Source: Caenorhabditis elegans
Lineage: Eukaryota > Nematoda > Chromadorea > Rhabditida > Rhabditidae
NCBI RefSeq assembly: GCF_000002985.6
Contig: NC_003280.10
Span: forward strand, 4,956,501 to 5,020,500
Direction of reading: 5' to 3'
DNA length: 64,000 nucleotides
Below the pieces are notes generated by a model. It made no database searches. It saw only the letters and a list, made by a program, of their open reading frames with translations, and was not told the origin of the DNA. How positions within the stretch are numbered: position 1 is the stretch's first letter; each line of letters begins with the position of its first letter. The translations under genes were made by a program, and so were the position numbers. Positions 13,301-28,200 of this stretch are shown piece by piece.

Positions 13301-16256
13301 ATGCCATATACAAAATCCCTTCCTGCTCTGTAAAAGGATACCGATTATTGACCAAAAGTGTTACGCCATGTCGAACGTAATGTATACTATCTGTGTTGCA
13401 CAATGAGCTTTATGCCAGTGTATCAACTCGTCGTTCTTCACACAACCGTACCGCCTGTTCAAATATGGTTTGATTCCCCCCGAACATTGTGAAGGAGTAA
13501 AAGTGTGAGAGCAGCACTCACTTGAACAAGTGTTTGCCACGTCATGAAGGTGCGACTAAAGGGTTCTTGAGAAGTTAACTTGGAATCAGATTTCATTGTA
13601 TTAGGTTTTGAATTTTTCAGTATTATAGAAAGCTGAATCTTTTAGCCATCAATTTTATGGACCTTATTAAAAGTTAATTACAGTCGTAGAAAACTTGTAC
13701 CTGACCAGATTTTAGCAATACCAGAAATTATGCCAATATGAAGACAATTAAAGGTAAATTTTTTTAATAAGGTGAAACTACATATTGGACGAAGTTGGGA
13801 ATATAATTTTTACTAACATTTTTCTAGGCCGGGTTGTATTTAGATGCCTAATTTTAAGGTGTGTCAATTTTCATGTTAACTCCAAATTTTAAAATTAAAT
13901 GCAGTATAGTTTCTCTTTTCACTTGATCCCACAATATATCTGTGTACCAATTAAACATATTTTTTACAACTGTCTACTAGTTTTTACCAACCAAACACCG
14001 GCCCAAAAAAAGTGCAAAGTACTGTGAAAGATTTTATATGTATTTTTAGCGTTTCCAGTTTGTCTGGCATTTTATTTAGAAAGATGTGGTTTCGTTCTAG
14101 TAACTAGTATTCATTACATGCAATTTCTCAATATCATTTTCTTAGTGTGACAATCTAATTGAGGGCGCCAATGCCACGGAATGTTGCGAATTGGGGTGGG
14201 AGAGGATAGGTGATTTGGAAGACAGGTGGCAATTAGAGTGACATGACTTGACTTGTATTCATTTAAGCAATCTATTTTTCAAGGTAAACAATTGGATATT
14301 TGAATATTTGGTTCAAGTAGTCTGAACTGTTCTAAAGCTTTCTTAAAAGCTTCTAAATTTTTACGAAATTTTTAAATGTGAATATTTTGAATTTCAAAAT
14401 TAATCGTCCGCTCCGTTTTTATCAACGGTGATCAATAGAGCTTCAATTTTTCCAGGTGTATGAACCTGCCTCATTCCTGCACCTATTCGTTCTGTTTCTT
14501 GATGTGAACTATTTTGTTTGGTGTCCACAAGGTTTTGGACAGTCTATTAACTTTTTGAAAATTAAGATAAAAATGTGCACATGTAGGCTAGCAGTAGGCG
14601 TCTAGGCGTCAGGAAGGCGTAGATTGGAAGGTAGACGTTTCGATACTATATGTAAATCTTAGAAGACAAATTATCTGTAATTGGACAGAAGCCATGTTGG
14701 AAAACAATACACTTTTATCAAATTGCTCGACTTCAACAGCTTGGTTTTCTCATGTAAATTTTGTTATATGTAAATTGGTAATTATTCTAAATTTTAGTTA
14801 TAGCGAGTTAACAAAATGTTGCTTACTATATAGAATTATTGAACTTTTTTGGTTTTTCTTGTATGGAAAAATAGATACAAAAAATCTAGATTGTAATGCT
14901 AGAATGTAGAATGTTCCCATCTTCTCCACTTTGACACTAAAAGTTCCCAAATGATGTTAATACATGTAATCGTAATGACCATACTTAACCAATTACGCAA
15001 TTAGAGCTCAGAGGGATGCTCCATCCCAAGATTATCCTCCCTCATTCGAACCACAATTTCCATTTTGCATCTCACTTCCTATAGAGGAATTGTTTGGTGT
15101 CATTCCGTTGCTGTTTACACTTCTCAGTTGGATGCACCATGAGACAGTGTGGAGAAGTGAGAGACGCCGACTGTTTCTGATTAGGTTCAGTCTTTGTATG
15201 TCTTCATGGATATGTTTGGTGTCAGTGTCAATTTGTTGATGAGCCCGTGGTGACACTTTTTGGAATGGGCAATAAGTTATTGGGCAAATTGATAAACAAA
15301 CATGGAAAAATGAATTAAAGATTTTTCAACTTCATGGGAGTTCATTCATGTCACTCTAATTGACATATGTATGTTAAATTGGCACTTAATGGGTTTGGTA
15401 CCTACAGTTATCTCGCCTATGGAAATTGTGTACAATTCACAAATGCCATAGTGAAGTTAACAATAATTTGAATCAAAAATTAGGTTTGCAATAATAACCA
15501 ATTCAAAGATTCCTTACAAGGTAGATAGGACAGTTTACTTCCAGAATTCAAAACAAGACTTGTTTAATTAGATGGAGAGATAGATTATGACTGAAATTAA
15601 AAGGCGCAGAACATAACTCCTACCATCTTGAAATTTTTTCAGTGATTCTTTTTAATCACATACTTCAAGGTTCGTGTAATTGATTCACAAGCTGACCTCG
15701 AAAAAATTCTGGAAGTGCTTGGAAATCCTTGCCTAAATATAGAAAATTGTTCGTAAATTTTTCACACACATACGGGAAAAATCCAAAAAAACTTCCAGAT
15801 TGCTCGCATAGCTTTTTGAAGCTATAGGCGCTCTTCAATTAAAGATAATCATTTCAATCTGAAAACATCGAGGGAGAGAATTATCAAAACAGTTCGAAAG
15901 CAATAGTGCATTCCAACCAGCTTTCCTTGCGCATGTTTCCAAAACATTATCAGAATCTCGAGGCCAACTTCTTGGCCAAAAGCCGACATATTCAAAATCC
16001 AGAACAATCTTGGCAGACACGTGTAGACTTCAAACAATATGTGATAAAGCTAACAAGTTGAATATAGAAATGAATAAAACATTCCTAATCCAAAATAAAA
16101 TCGAATGACCTTCGTAAAAACAAAAAAACACATTTTTGTTTGTCTGTGTTTGAGCCGTGAAACATGTTTCTCAAATACTATCTCTTTGACAATCTCTACC
16201 CTAGTTTCTTATTAAATACTAAACTTTTCTCCTAAAATTCTCTCAACCTCTGAATC

Positions 16257-19200
16257 ATGCCAGTGCTCTCAAAGCTAGCAAGAAAGTAAGATTTGTTTCT
16301 TTTCTATAAACACATTTCATCAAGTCTTCTAAAACGATTATTTTTTCTTTGCAGAATGTACAGTCGTCTCAAATCTTCCCTGCTCAATCATTTTCAAAAA
16401 GGAGCAAATTCTTCATCAAATCCGAGCTACAATGGATTGACCAAAGAGGAAAAAAAGAGGTATGTAATTTTTTTTGAGACATGATGGAAACCGCTTGGCT
16501 TCAGTTTGAAATCTGAAAGGAGAAAAGATCTGACTTTTAAATACTATACTTCTTTTGCGAAACATTTTTAAAGCTCAGAGACTTGAGTTTGGATTTTGGT
16601 GATTTTCAGTGAGACCTAATTAGGCAAAGTTGCCGAATTTGCCGAGCACGGAAAATATGACAATACAATTTTGACCAAAAAAATTGATTTTCTCCCCAAA
16701 AATTTAGTAAACTGACAACATAAAAAAATATCAAAAATTTCAGAGTTTGTTAAGCACGGCAAATTTGCCGAAATTGCCTAATTTGCCGTGCTCGGCATAT
16801 ATTGAAAAAAAAAAAGATTTGCCGAATTTGCTGAACTCTGCAAATTTTGAGATTTGCCGCACACCTCTGACGGGAACCGATATTTTCGATGTTACAGCTA
16901 TAGTCTCGGTGCAATTTTTTAAATTATAAATTTTGATTGTGGAAAAACCCAAATCGAAAAATTTCTATATCTCAAACTGTAAATTTGAACATGTTTCCCA
17001 ATTCTCCCTATTAGAAATCCCTATTCAAAATAGTGCCTAGAATAGTTTTCCGAAGTCTCTAGAATTTTCAAAATCTAATCAGAAGCATCAGAAGCACAAG
17101 TTGAGACTTCTAGGCTATTAGAAACTCTGAAACTTAAATTTATCTGAACTCCTTATAACCCAGTTTCCCATGATGATCACTTGTTTTCCAGATTACGCCA
17201 TTCTCTGGCCGAGTGTCAACTCAACGATGTCTACGATCCGGACTCCGCCCACAGTTCGTACCAGCACTCTGTCTCTTTCGTCACCACAAAACCTTCATCC
17301 CGTCACCATCAGCAAACCATCGATACATCAGGCCACGCCCCTTTGGCGCCGCAAGAGGTGTATCTCGACGAGACGTCCTCTAATTCGGCTAGTACTTTCT
17401 ATTCGGACCTTCTCGCTTCCAGTTTCTCATCTGCTGGTGGCAATTCGTCATTTACGTGTGATTACGAGGATACTAACGAGACATCATTCATTATGTCTTC
17501 CGGATTACCAGCACTTTCGTGGAATGTTCAGGTTAGTGTTTTCTCAAAACATATACCACCTGCAGGTGGTATATGTTTTGGGGGGGGGACCTGCCTTTTC
17601 AAGTTCTCACGGTTTTTTTTTTCAAAACAACCCTTTCTGTATAATTGAGATTTGTAAATTCGCATAATTTTTTTGCTAATTTCTAGCAAATTAGTTTCAC
17701 CTCTAATATATTTTGTAAAATTACCTTACCTGACAGATATGGAAATTTTTTAAAGAATCAGAAAGCCAGAAGAAGCCTATGTTTAAAAACGTACGTTGAC
17801 CAAAAGTGAGCAAAAAGTGTTTTTAATTTACGCGCCAGCTCAAGAAAAAGTTACAGTCAAATATATTTTTTCCAAAATTGCTTGCAATTTTCACTAAACT
17901 TTTTGTATTTTCTGTAAATTTCTCCAACTTTGATATCTCAACATACAAATCCTCCTTCGGCTAATATAACACTTTCACAAGAGGCTCTATGCCTACCTGC
18001 CAGCTATGTGCCTATTTTTGATGCGAACTTCAGGAAAACTAGGTACGGACAGGCAGCAATTTTCATGCCTATTTAGAATACCTCTACATTCAAAATTATT
18101 CCCCACCCCATAATGACCTGAGCTTCACACCTGTTGACACCCGGGCGGTGACAAAAGAAGACACTCCCTTTCCCTCGCCGTTCCAAAAATTGAGACACTG
18201 TATCCTAGTCTCATTGCGCAGCTGATCAAAGCTCTGCAGATATCAAGTTACACGCGCTGGGCTCTTTTCAAATTGTTCGGTCCACGGATGGGTCAAATGT
18301 TTACAACACGATGAAATAGGGGCAATAGGATGCTCCGGAAGAAAATGAGCACCACTAGGTCGTAAAGAAATTGAGAGAATGTTATGATTTATGAGCAGAT
18401 AGTAGGAAGAGTGCAGGTGGTTTGAAACATGGTCTTGATTTTTAAATACGGATCTGGCAGGAAATAAAATTTAGTATTAGGATTATGAAAAGTTACACAC
18501 TACTTAGAGACTCCTATAATTTTTTTGTAAATTTCCGTAAATTTATTTGAAAAATATCGCTGAAAAATTAAAGATAAGGTAACTTCATTGCTCAAAATGG
18601 TCTTTTTTATAATGGATCTTTCTGATGACTGCAATTTTTCACACTTAAATTTAGGCAAATTTGAAGATTTCAGCTAAATTCAGGTATTTTAAAAATGTTT
18701 TTAAGAAGTCTCATTGGGAAAGTTCAGATCATTTTGCCCCTATAGTAATAAAATCTTCTATAATCTTCTATAGTAATAAAATATTTTATTTGCCTTTTCA
18801 GAAAAGGTGCTCTTTTTCTGACTTCATGCTAAACTATTATAGCCGAAGCATTTCTAAATGTATTGCTGAAAGCTATATGCATATTCAAATGATTGTTTAA
18901 GTGTTTCCCGAATGCCTAACCAATTAAAAGAACATTGTGCAAATACCGTAACCTGAGCTCTGTGCACCTCCCATCCCCAATGTCCTTTAATCCTGACCAT
19001 GTTCAAAAGTGTCAAGTGACCATGTCTCCAGGTTCACCTGATTATGTTACCATTGCATTGAACTCCGTTGGTGGCCCACTTGAGGGTCTCGAGTACTTGT
19101 AGAGCACAAATATGGGCCCGCTTTCTTGCTACATAGCCGCGCTCTTTGATTTGAATAACGAGGTCATATTATTTCAGTACATCGGATCATTCCCCATCTC

Positions 19201-22200
19201 GGGATCCTATGTGGACAATTTGGGAAGACGCATCGACTCATTTCAGCCAACGACAAGTGGAGGAATGCAAAGTGTGGAGCTATCGATTTCAGTTCTTGGA
19301 GTGAAAATTTGCTGTGAGAAGGTAATCGCTTTTCTCAATTGTTTTTCTAAATTCAAATACGCTCTCTCGATTACGCAATCTACTGAAAAATTCATGCTCG
19401 ATTGATTGTCGGCACGGGCTCATCAAAAAGCCGGCGACGCTACCCCAAAACAAAGACATTGTTCGCCAGCTTGACCAGATAATCGGCGGGGTACAACAAG
19501 ACCATACGCGCGCGCAACACGTGTTTCTTTATTGTGCAATATTCACAACTGTAAAGTGTATAACGGCCGAGATGTGCTTAATTAGCTTCGCGAAGACTGT
19601 TTGAATTTATGAGAGATTGGTGGAAATGATGTGAAACCCCACGTGGGGCAAGAGAGATTGAAATTTGCATATTAATGAAGGGTGTTGCGCAAAATACTTG
19701 AATGAAATTATTCAGTTGCCACTTTTTGACAGTTTAGATAAGTTCCTAGAGGGGTGCCTACCTGCCTGCCTGCCTACCGCCTACTTAGGTGTTTAATGGT
19801 TGAGAGACAGACGTGGGTTACTTTGAAGGCAGACATTTTGTTGTAACTTACCAAAGACTGTAAGGCTACCATAGTATTCAGACACGTTTTCCGACATGCC
19901 TGTTGCCTGTGTTATTTGCATACTCTAGATTCGCCGAGAACTAATTCTCTTTCAATATAAATTTTGGAAGTAGAAGAACCTAAGCGCTCTTTTTAACTCC
20001 TATCATCAAAAAAAGTTTCCAGATTAAATGTAATTATTTGAATAACTTCAAATCCATAAAATTAACGGTATAGAATTTATTACAACATCTGCACAAAACA
20101 TCACTCAATCAGGTAACAATCTCTCATATCCTATTGTGTCATAGATACTCAATTCCACCTCTCCTTGTCCTTGAGTAATCCCAAATGGACACAATTTTAT
20201 GGACTTGTTCGCCTTTTGTGGTGAAACCGACGGTTGGCTTTTGGTGCAGAATTTCTGGGTGCCGACACTAATAATAAACCAGCCGCCAACTTTTATGATC
20301 TACATACCTCGCGTTTTTATTGGCTAGAGGTACAAATTAGAAATTTCACTTCTCCAGTTGGGAGATCAAATTAAGTGGAGTTTTTACGTAAGAGCCAAAC
20401 AGCTCTGCTCCTTATGAAAGTGTGTGAGAATATCAAATGAGCTGAAGCAATCTGCTCAAGTGATCTCTAACCATATAATTAACCTTCTAAAACCCGAGAT
20501 ATGAACTCCATCCATTTCCCTTTGCTAATTAAGTACCCCCTACTCTCCAGTTGCATGTGTATGCATATTTATGACGTAAACTGCCAATGAGTGTTTCCAA
20601 ATTTGATACCTCAAGGACTTTTAGGTGACAGGAAGGATGGAGAAGATTTTGCGCCAAGATTCGCCTCGCATCCCACCTTTTCGCCAAATCTTGTGTATAG
20701 GAAGGGGGCTGCGGTTTTTTGATTGATGGGGTAGAAAATACCAGGGAGTGGCCCATTCAACAGGACATTAATCGTGGAAATGGGGTGGGGGACTAAAACT
20801 TGAGAGGGGACTTGGTTGAGAGGGAGTGATATGGGACCATAATTCTTGGGATTGTTTGGCAAGTTTTCTGACATTTCCCTGTCTATTGGAATTTATTGAA
20901 AGTAGAAAGTTTTCAAGCTTTTTTGCTCAAAAGAAGTGTACTCCAAATTCTTCCCAATTTTCAGAAATATTTTTAGACAGTCAAATTGATCCCAACTCCT
21001 TCTCTTGGGAAGCAGAACCGAAGTCATAAAAATGACAGATCGAGAGAGGTGTCAAGTTTTACAAATGACAGCCCCTACCATAAAATAATTTGGTTCCGGG
21101 CTGTAAATCTGAAATCAAAGTCGATATTTTCTTGAATGACAGGAAATTTTTGGATTATGGGATTTTGTTTATACGGGTAACAACCGTAAATGTTTATGTA
21201 TCCCGTTTGTTCATTCTGTTCTTCAAGGCAGTTTTACTTAAAAAAAAATTTTTTTTTAATTTAACCCTATATCTTTTAATATTTTTAGTCTAGAGACATG
21301 AAGCAGTCAGCTTTAAGTTTCTGACAAAAACCAGTTTTCATATTTTTCCAACATACCGTATTTACATAAAACAAAAGACTACCGAGATATAAACAACCAA
21401 AGTTGGACAATGGGGTGCATCACTAATAAAGAACATACCTTAATCTAATTTTCATTAAGAGATAAAATTTCACAGTTGCGCCAAAAACTAGTTAAAGGGT
21501 TTATCTTGTAAAGGGGTTTATCTTGTAAAGGGGTTTATCTTGTAGGTTAAAACTTTTTCCCCTCCGTGTATTTTTCACATTTCTACCGATAAAACTTGGA
21601 GCACACTACTAATAGAACCTAATCAGTTTTCAAAATAATATTCAAATGAACCTGATTCCCTCCAATTAATCATCCTCCCTGACACATCCGCTTTTTCTTC
21701 CTCAAAGTCATTTACTGACCCGAATTCAATAATATCGAATCAAAAAATCGCATTTATCCTCTTCGCTTCTAGGCAGATGTCCTCTCCCCGCGTATAACAA
21801 ACATACAAAATCACTACCAGCTGCCAATACACAGCCATTTTTCTTTTTTGAAATAATATCTTTCAACTTCCTTTATCTCATTTCATCTTATTTCAGACAG
21901 TTCTTATGTCCCACTCACTTCGCCGTGTCACTGACATCTCAGCTCGTCCGGATACTCAAAATATTGGCTACGTGGCAACAGAACCTGTTGGAAGAACTTA
22001 TCGCCGGCTCTGTCATGTTTTTCATTGTCAAAGTCTTAAAGAGGTTAGTTTGAAAATTCATAGTGTTAATGTCAAATTGCCGGGCAAATCAGAAAACAGG
22101 AAAAGTTCAACAGGTGTTTGGGCTCTTTTTGCTCCGATTGCAGACCATCATATTGTAACACCTGTTGCTCTTTTTCGGTATCTGAAAGATCTATATACCC

Positions 22201-25200
22201 TTTGTATATCCTTGCTCAATGTTTATAAGGTGCCGTTTCTTTTTATATATCCAAATTTCTAAGACCACCCTCTGCGAAAAAGTGTCAATATAAATAAATT
22301 GAAAGTCGATAAAATCAGCATGTCGACACCTTTTTCGTCCCCCGAATTTCTTACCGGTTTCCGTCTAGTTTTATTTGATTTGGTTTTGATGATTAGGCGC
22401 ACTTTTGAACCAACCATTTCAATTGAAACACTGTTTTATTGGCGTCAATTTCGGAAGAAGCGAAATTCAATTTTCATTCACTTTCTTGAACTATCTTCTT
22501 GCGGGCTTCTTTTATAATTTAAGTAGTTACTTTATAGTTCAAATTTTTCCAAAATAAATTTAAATCCAAAAATAATTGCTTTCGAGGCAACCTACGCCTA
22601 CCTCGTGCCTACTACCATAGTTGAAAATTGTACAAATTTATTAATGTTGACGTCAAAGCACATTAAGTATGCGGTAGGTAGAAACTTACAGTACAGGTAG
22701 GCAAGTCTAAAAAGTCCTGCCTACCAAAAAAATCCATCAACTGCTAGACTCGTCTTTTGTACTTTCACAGTTTGTCAGTTTTAAAATGGGTCAGCATTTT
22801 TGTATTTAAAACTTTTTTCAATAAAATTAGCCTCCCCGATTTTTCCAGCTCAAGAATCTCAATAAAAAATTATTTTGAATTCTCATGAAAAAGTATTGTA
22901 AAAGTTAAACACCCATCCGTAAAACTTTACACCTGACAAACGCCAAATTGTTTGGTTCCGGATTGTAAATCTCTTCCCTATTTCCCATTTCCTCGCCTTT
23001 CCCCTATCCAATTTCTCGAGAAATGACCGTACTGGTCAATGAGACGAGAAATTCTTCTGCTTCACTTCATTTGTGTATTGGCACGGTAGGTGTCAAGCGG
23101 TGTGGGCCTGTGACTAATAGGCAAAGTATGATTCAAAACTTGTACCGTTTGGGGTTCACTTTGAGCATGCACAACGTTTGTAGGAGCTACAGAAAAATGT
23201 TCTAGCAAGTTTTTTCTTGTTTTTTATCTGATTTTGTTTCCTGTGAGTCACCAATTCAATATAAAAGTGCTTTCAAGCATATCGAACAGTCTAAGAAAGC
23301 GTGACTCACAAGGGAAACCGCTGGCATTTTTAATGAAAAAGTCTCTGGCAACAAAGAACTGACAACTTTTAAACCTTTTCTAAATATGTTGAGAGAAAGT
23401 TGGCATTTCGGTGCAACTTCTTGACAATTTTTTTTTTCATTTTTACTCACAAAATTTTGTAACTTTGCCAAAATTTCTTGACAAACAGTTCCAATTTCCT
23501 GTAAAGCTTTTGAAACTCTTTGAGAAAGTTAAAAAATTTTTGGCAAGATGTGCCAATTTCTTACCAAATTTTTGAAACTTTCGATAAAATTTAGTTTACT
23601 TTTTCATATTTTTTTCGAATTTTTACAAATGTCTGGCGAACTTTTGCAACTTTTTATTTGGAAATCGAAAATGTATTGGTGTAAAAAATTCTTGCAAAAT
23701 GATTCAAAGTAGAACTATTACTGTGTACATTTTCCAAGAAAGCAAAAACACCTAGATATCTGACACTTGAACTAACTAATAAATTAACCAACTCCCTCTC
23801 TTACCGTCTCAATTTCAAAGTGACACTTCATTTTGACCATCACACGTGTTGACCCTCTCTTCATTCCGATCCTCATACAACAGCAAAAAAACGTCTCTTC
23901 TCACCCACCTCCCACCCAATCTCTTCATTTCGTTCGTTTCGACTCATTTACATCGAACTGAATGAATTGACCTTCTCTCATTTTTTTTGAAATTAACCAC
24001 TATCTCTTTCTCTTGGAATAACTTTTGTTGCTTTCGGCCCTCCGCCATTTCCGCTTGATTTCGTATTTTCAAAACACTGTTTTTTGCAATGTCTTGGCAG
24101 AATATAAATTGACAAAAGAACAAGAAACGGAAGAAGAAGAGAATCACTTTTGACATGTGTCACCAACCATTTTGTCTATTTTTCCTCAAGTGGTACTGTA
24201 GAAAGATATAGATTTTATCTTCGTGTTTAGTTTGAGTGCAAAGTGAGATTAGCACCTGACTTAGGAATATGGTATTAAAGTAGGTCAAAAACATGACTAG
24301 AACATCTACAGTACTTTTTGAAAAATTATGATGAATTCTTTCAAAAAATTTTAAAATTGTTTAATTTTCAGTCAAGCAACATTTTGGAATTCGGTCAAAA
24401 AATTTTTCCACCAAATTTTTGTTTCATTTACTAAAAGTCGGTGCCATGAACACGATCTACAGTTTTTTTAAAATCTCATTACTGATCAGTTCTCTTTCCA
24501 CGCACACCATCCCCTTTTGAATATTCAAATTCCATCCCTTATCACTCCAATTACCATTTCGAAAAGATCACTGTTTCATTGATAGAACCTTTACTCTTTT
24601 TCTCTTTGATCTCTCTCCAACTCCACCTTCTTCCACAATTTCATTTCATTCATCACACAATTGGCGCCCATTCTTCTCTTTTGCCTTTGCTTTTCCACCC
24701 TTTGGCGAATTAAAATGGCGGGCGATTATTAGGCGCCGCTATGTCGGTACTCTTATAACAGTCACACTAGGTGCCCCCTCACGAGTTCCATTAGATACGG
24801 AAATTTTATTAGTAGGCGCCCGTTGGCTACGGTGATTAATGGGAGTTTGGATATATTTGCATATAGTTTATGGAAAATCACGATACTGTATGTTTCATTT
24901 TCTATGATAATTAAATTTGAAAACAAATTTTGTTTAAGTTTTCAGCCAGTTTTGCTAGCTAGTGCTATAAGCTGGGAAAGCCATTCTAAGAGTTTGTGAA
25001 TCCATACAATAAAAACAGATTTCTTTTTAAAATTCCAAAAAGTACCATATCATAAACTATTTCTATCTCAAGCTCTCAGATTGAATCTATATAATTTCAA
25101 AATTGGAAAGAATTTACAGAATAATTTTGAAATGTGGGCAATTAAGATTTTTAAAATGTTTATGGGCCGAAATATTTTTGATCAGCAAGACCCGGAAATT

Positions 25201-28200
25201 ACAATTTTTAAAGTCTCCAATTCTCCGGTTAAAAATTATTTGATTTCTCTCCATTCCAAAATACCATGTACATACATACATAAATTTCAAAAATGAATCA
25301 TGTTCCTGTGTCATCCATCTGCTGCCTATTCCATATTTCCTAATTTCCAATCATCTTCAAAACCGCAATTTGTACGCCCGCACCCCAGACACACATCCAA
25401 AAAACAAGATAACACCTGCTTCCAGATGGCAATACATATACATAGCACTGAGCTCGTGTCTTTATAGATTTATTAACCTCCTCTCCGGATTTTATATATT
25501 CTGGTTTAAGTATTACTAGAGAAGACTGACAACTGTTTCGAATGCACTTTTGGGTGTCAGTTGTTCATTTTTCACTCTCTTCTTACTATTTCTTCAATTC
25601 GGCGGCTATTTCCAAACAGACTGTAGATCACTTCTTGTCAGCTATTGGCACCGTTCCAACTGACGTTCTGGTTTTTACGAAACGAAGCGCTTATCTGATT
25701 TGATCGAAATACGCGCGCCCTGGCACGGTGGCCCTCTTGCCTCAATTAGAAAAAGTTGTCTCAACGACTTGGGGTCTTCTATCTGATATTCGGATCTTTT
25801 CGATGAAGGGGTTTCGAAATACAACGAAGTAATTAGACAAGATTTATGAGCTTGTTCCAATGAAGATCTGAAAATTGGGGGCAAAATATCATATGCTGCA
25901 TGTCTAGTTTCATGTCTGGAAATAATCTAGCTTGATTTATTTTTAAACGTATAAGACTAGATACATAAACCTGCTCCAAGTGTATAATAAGAACGGAACT
26001 ATACCACTTAGTTCTTTCTGATGGAAATAATAAATTATCTTCTCAAAAAACAAGAGAATAATATAAAAATAAGTGGAGCAAAAAACGCTGAGCCACTTAT
26101 CTACGCGTTCCCATGTCCACCCACATCCATTCTTTCAATCTATTCAAAAGTTCATCGATAGGTGCAAGTCGTGTATTTTCTTGTTCCAGTCAACTGTATA
26201 CATGGTGACACTCGGGTTCACACCCCGCTGAGCTCCTCCGAATTCTCACCTTTCAGTGTCCGCATCGATTTGTGACAGGGGTGAGATAAAAGACGTACCA
26301 AGTTATCGGTGTTGGTACATTATTCTCTTTAATCCCCGAGAGTTGTCTCTAGACTTGCGATGGGAAACTTTAATCAACAGTTTTTCCTCTCGAAAGGCCC
26401 ATTCATCACTGACCCAATGCCCCTTAATTTTCCTCGATATTTCTATTCATCTATTCTTTTTGCGCGATTCAATCTTTCTGTCTCCTCTATACCACCAGTT
26501 GTTCACTTCTCACCAATTCCCTTGAGCGGAAGGAGATTGGAAGATTCTATTCCATGGAATCTAGTAAAAGCAGATGAAGAAGATTGAGGAGAAGTAGAAT
26601 AAGAAGAAGAAGAAGCATGCCCTCTACTTCACTATCCTTTTTTATTAAGATTTTATTATTTTACTTGCTATAGATCTTGGTATTATGTTTTTTTTGATAG
26701 TTTGGTCAAGACGGTTTTTTTCAAAACCACGTATATTCAACTTTCAGAGCAGTACATTCAAATTACAAAATTCCACCTTTTTCTCTTTCTATTATGTCGA
26801 ATTTATTAATTCAAAATTCGTACAGAAAAAATAAAATAATATTTGCACTTTCTGAAAAGCTGTTGAAAGTGTGTCAAAAAATTAGGAACACCCTCTTCTT
26901 CAAGAATCTCAATTCACCCCCCCCCCCCCCCCCCCCCGATAAAAAAATGTTCCCTTTAATAATAGTACAATTTTCCAGGCCGAAGAGATCGAGAACGTGC
27001 TCCGCAACGCCAATCAGTCTCAAGTTCTGGCTGCCAAGCAACCAAAATCCGCAGTTTCAACGTCTTCGGTAAGTATTCTTTAGTCGGTCGATCTTTTGAT
27101 AAATATGCTCTTTCGGATTGCCAGTCGACTGCGCTATTACAGGGGAAATACAGCTCGTATAAGTAATATAATGTTTCCGAAAGTAGTTTTTTGTGGACAT
27201 CGTGAGAAATCATTATTTTATAGATTTTATTGTGGTGTTGGGGGTTACTGTGTGAAGATGAATGTTATGTTGTTACTTTGATCACCAGGCATTCAGTGGA
27301 GTTTAAGTTGAGATTGAATTATTTTTTTCTTCAGGTATTACAGATCATGTTTCAGTTTACCAGAATTTTTTTCAAATAGATTTTGAAAAGTTCTTTTAAA
27401 TTTTTTATAATTAGTGTATTTTAAAGTTTCGAGTTTTCTGAAATTTCGATCGTTGCACGTAGAATGCTCCAACATTTTGGAAGGTTTTTTGAAGATATAT
27501 TAACATTTTATTGTTAGGCAACATATTATTTTTCGTACATAAAAAAGTTCCCTGAATGTTTGCCTAGTCCTAAAAACTTCACCGGGAGCTAAAACCAAAA
27601 ATTGAAATTCTGTGTTAAACTGGGTTTGGAGCAATTTAACGAACTTTAAGATTTCTGAAAAAAATTTACTGAAAAAAATTCAGATAAAATGTTAAGCTAT
27701 TCAAAACATGAGTTATGCCTCGATTGAAGTCTGAGGCTGAGTTTCCTTTTGAGGTGTGCTTTTGATCTTCCCGACTTTTTTCGAACACACGCTGTAAACA
27801 TACTATATAATTGTTATCATCAAGTCACCATCACCTTCTTATCATTCTCGATTGATAGCCATGAGAACCCCCCATTACAGGGACACCTGCTCTTCTTGAA
27901 CAGTTTTACAATGTTAATGTTCTCCGTGATTACATCACCTAAAGCCGCCGCTCTCGGGGGTTTATGATCATTTATGATTCCGTCAAGCCAAACGTCTCTT
28001 CACTCTGTGTCGATCGAATGAGCCCCCGAGATTAGCATCCTATTGTTCTTCTCCCTCTCGAGGGAGGTCTCAGGAAATGGGCGTGGCCTAATGAGAGAGG
28101 GAGGTACCATTTGATTCGCATGAACGGATGTCATCTCATTTCCTTTTTACTTTTATAATTTTGTTTTTCTTTCGTGGAATAATCAAGACATTTAGGATTT

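Larger units (their letters stand above)
3318..16256. other. Large gene-free interval between ulp-2 and shc-2
   Basis: About 12.9 kb between the start codons of two divergently transcribed genes. Open frames here are short (at most 127 codons), lack splice-linked partners and show no recognisable domain, so I annotate none. It holds TGATAA clusters (4140-4480, 10240-10330), a hairpin at 4047-4083 and a foldback element at 6655-8062. It presumably carries upstream control sequence for shc-2 and the promoter of the protease gene. I see no tRNA or snRNA. Confidence 0.7.

Noticed and set aside
17170..17667. 165-codon frame overlapping shc-2 exon 3 in another frame
   Set aside because: The shc-2 frame joins correctly to exons on both sides; this one does not and is Arg/Leu/Ser-rich shadow sequence.
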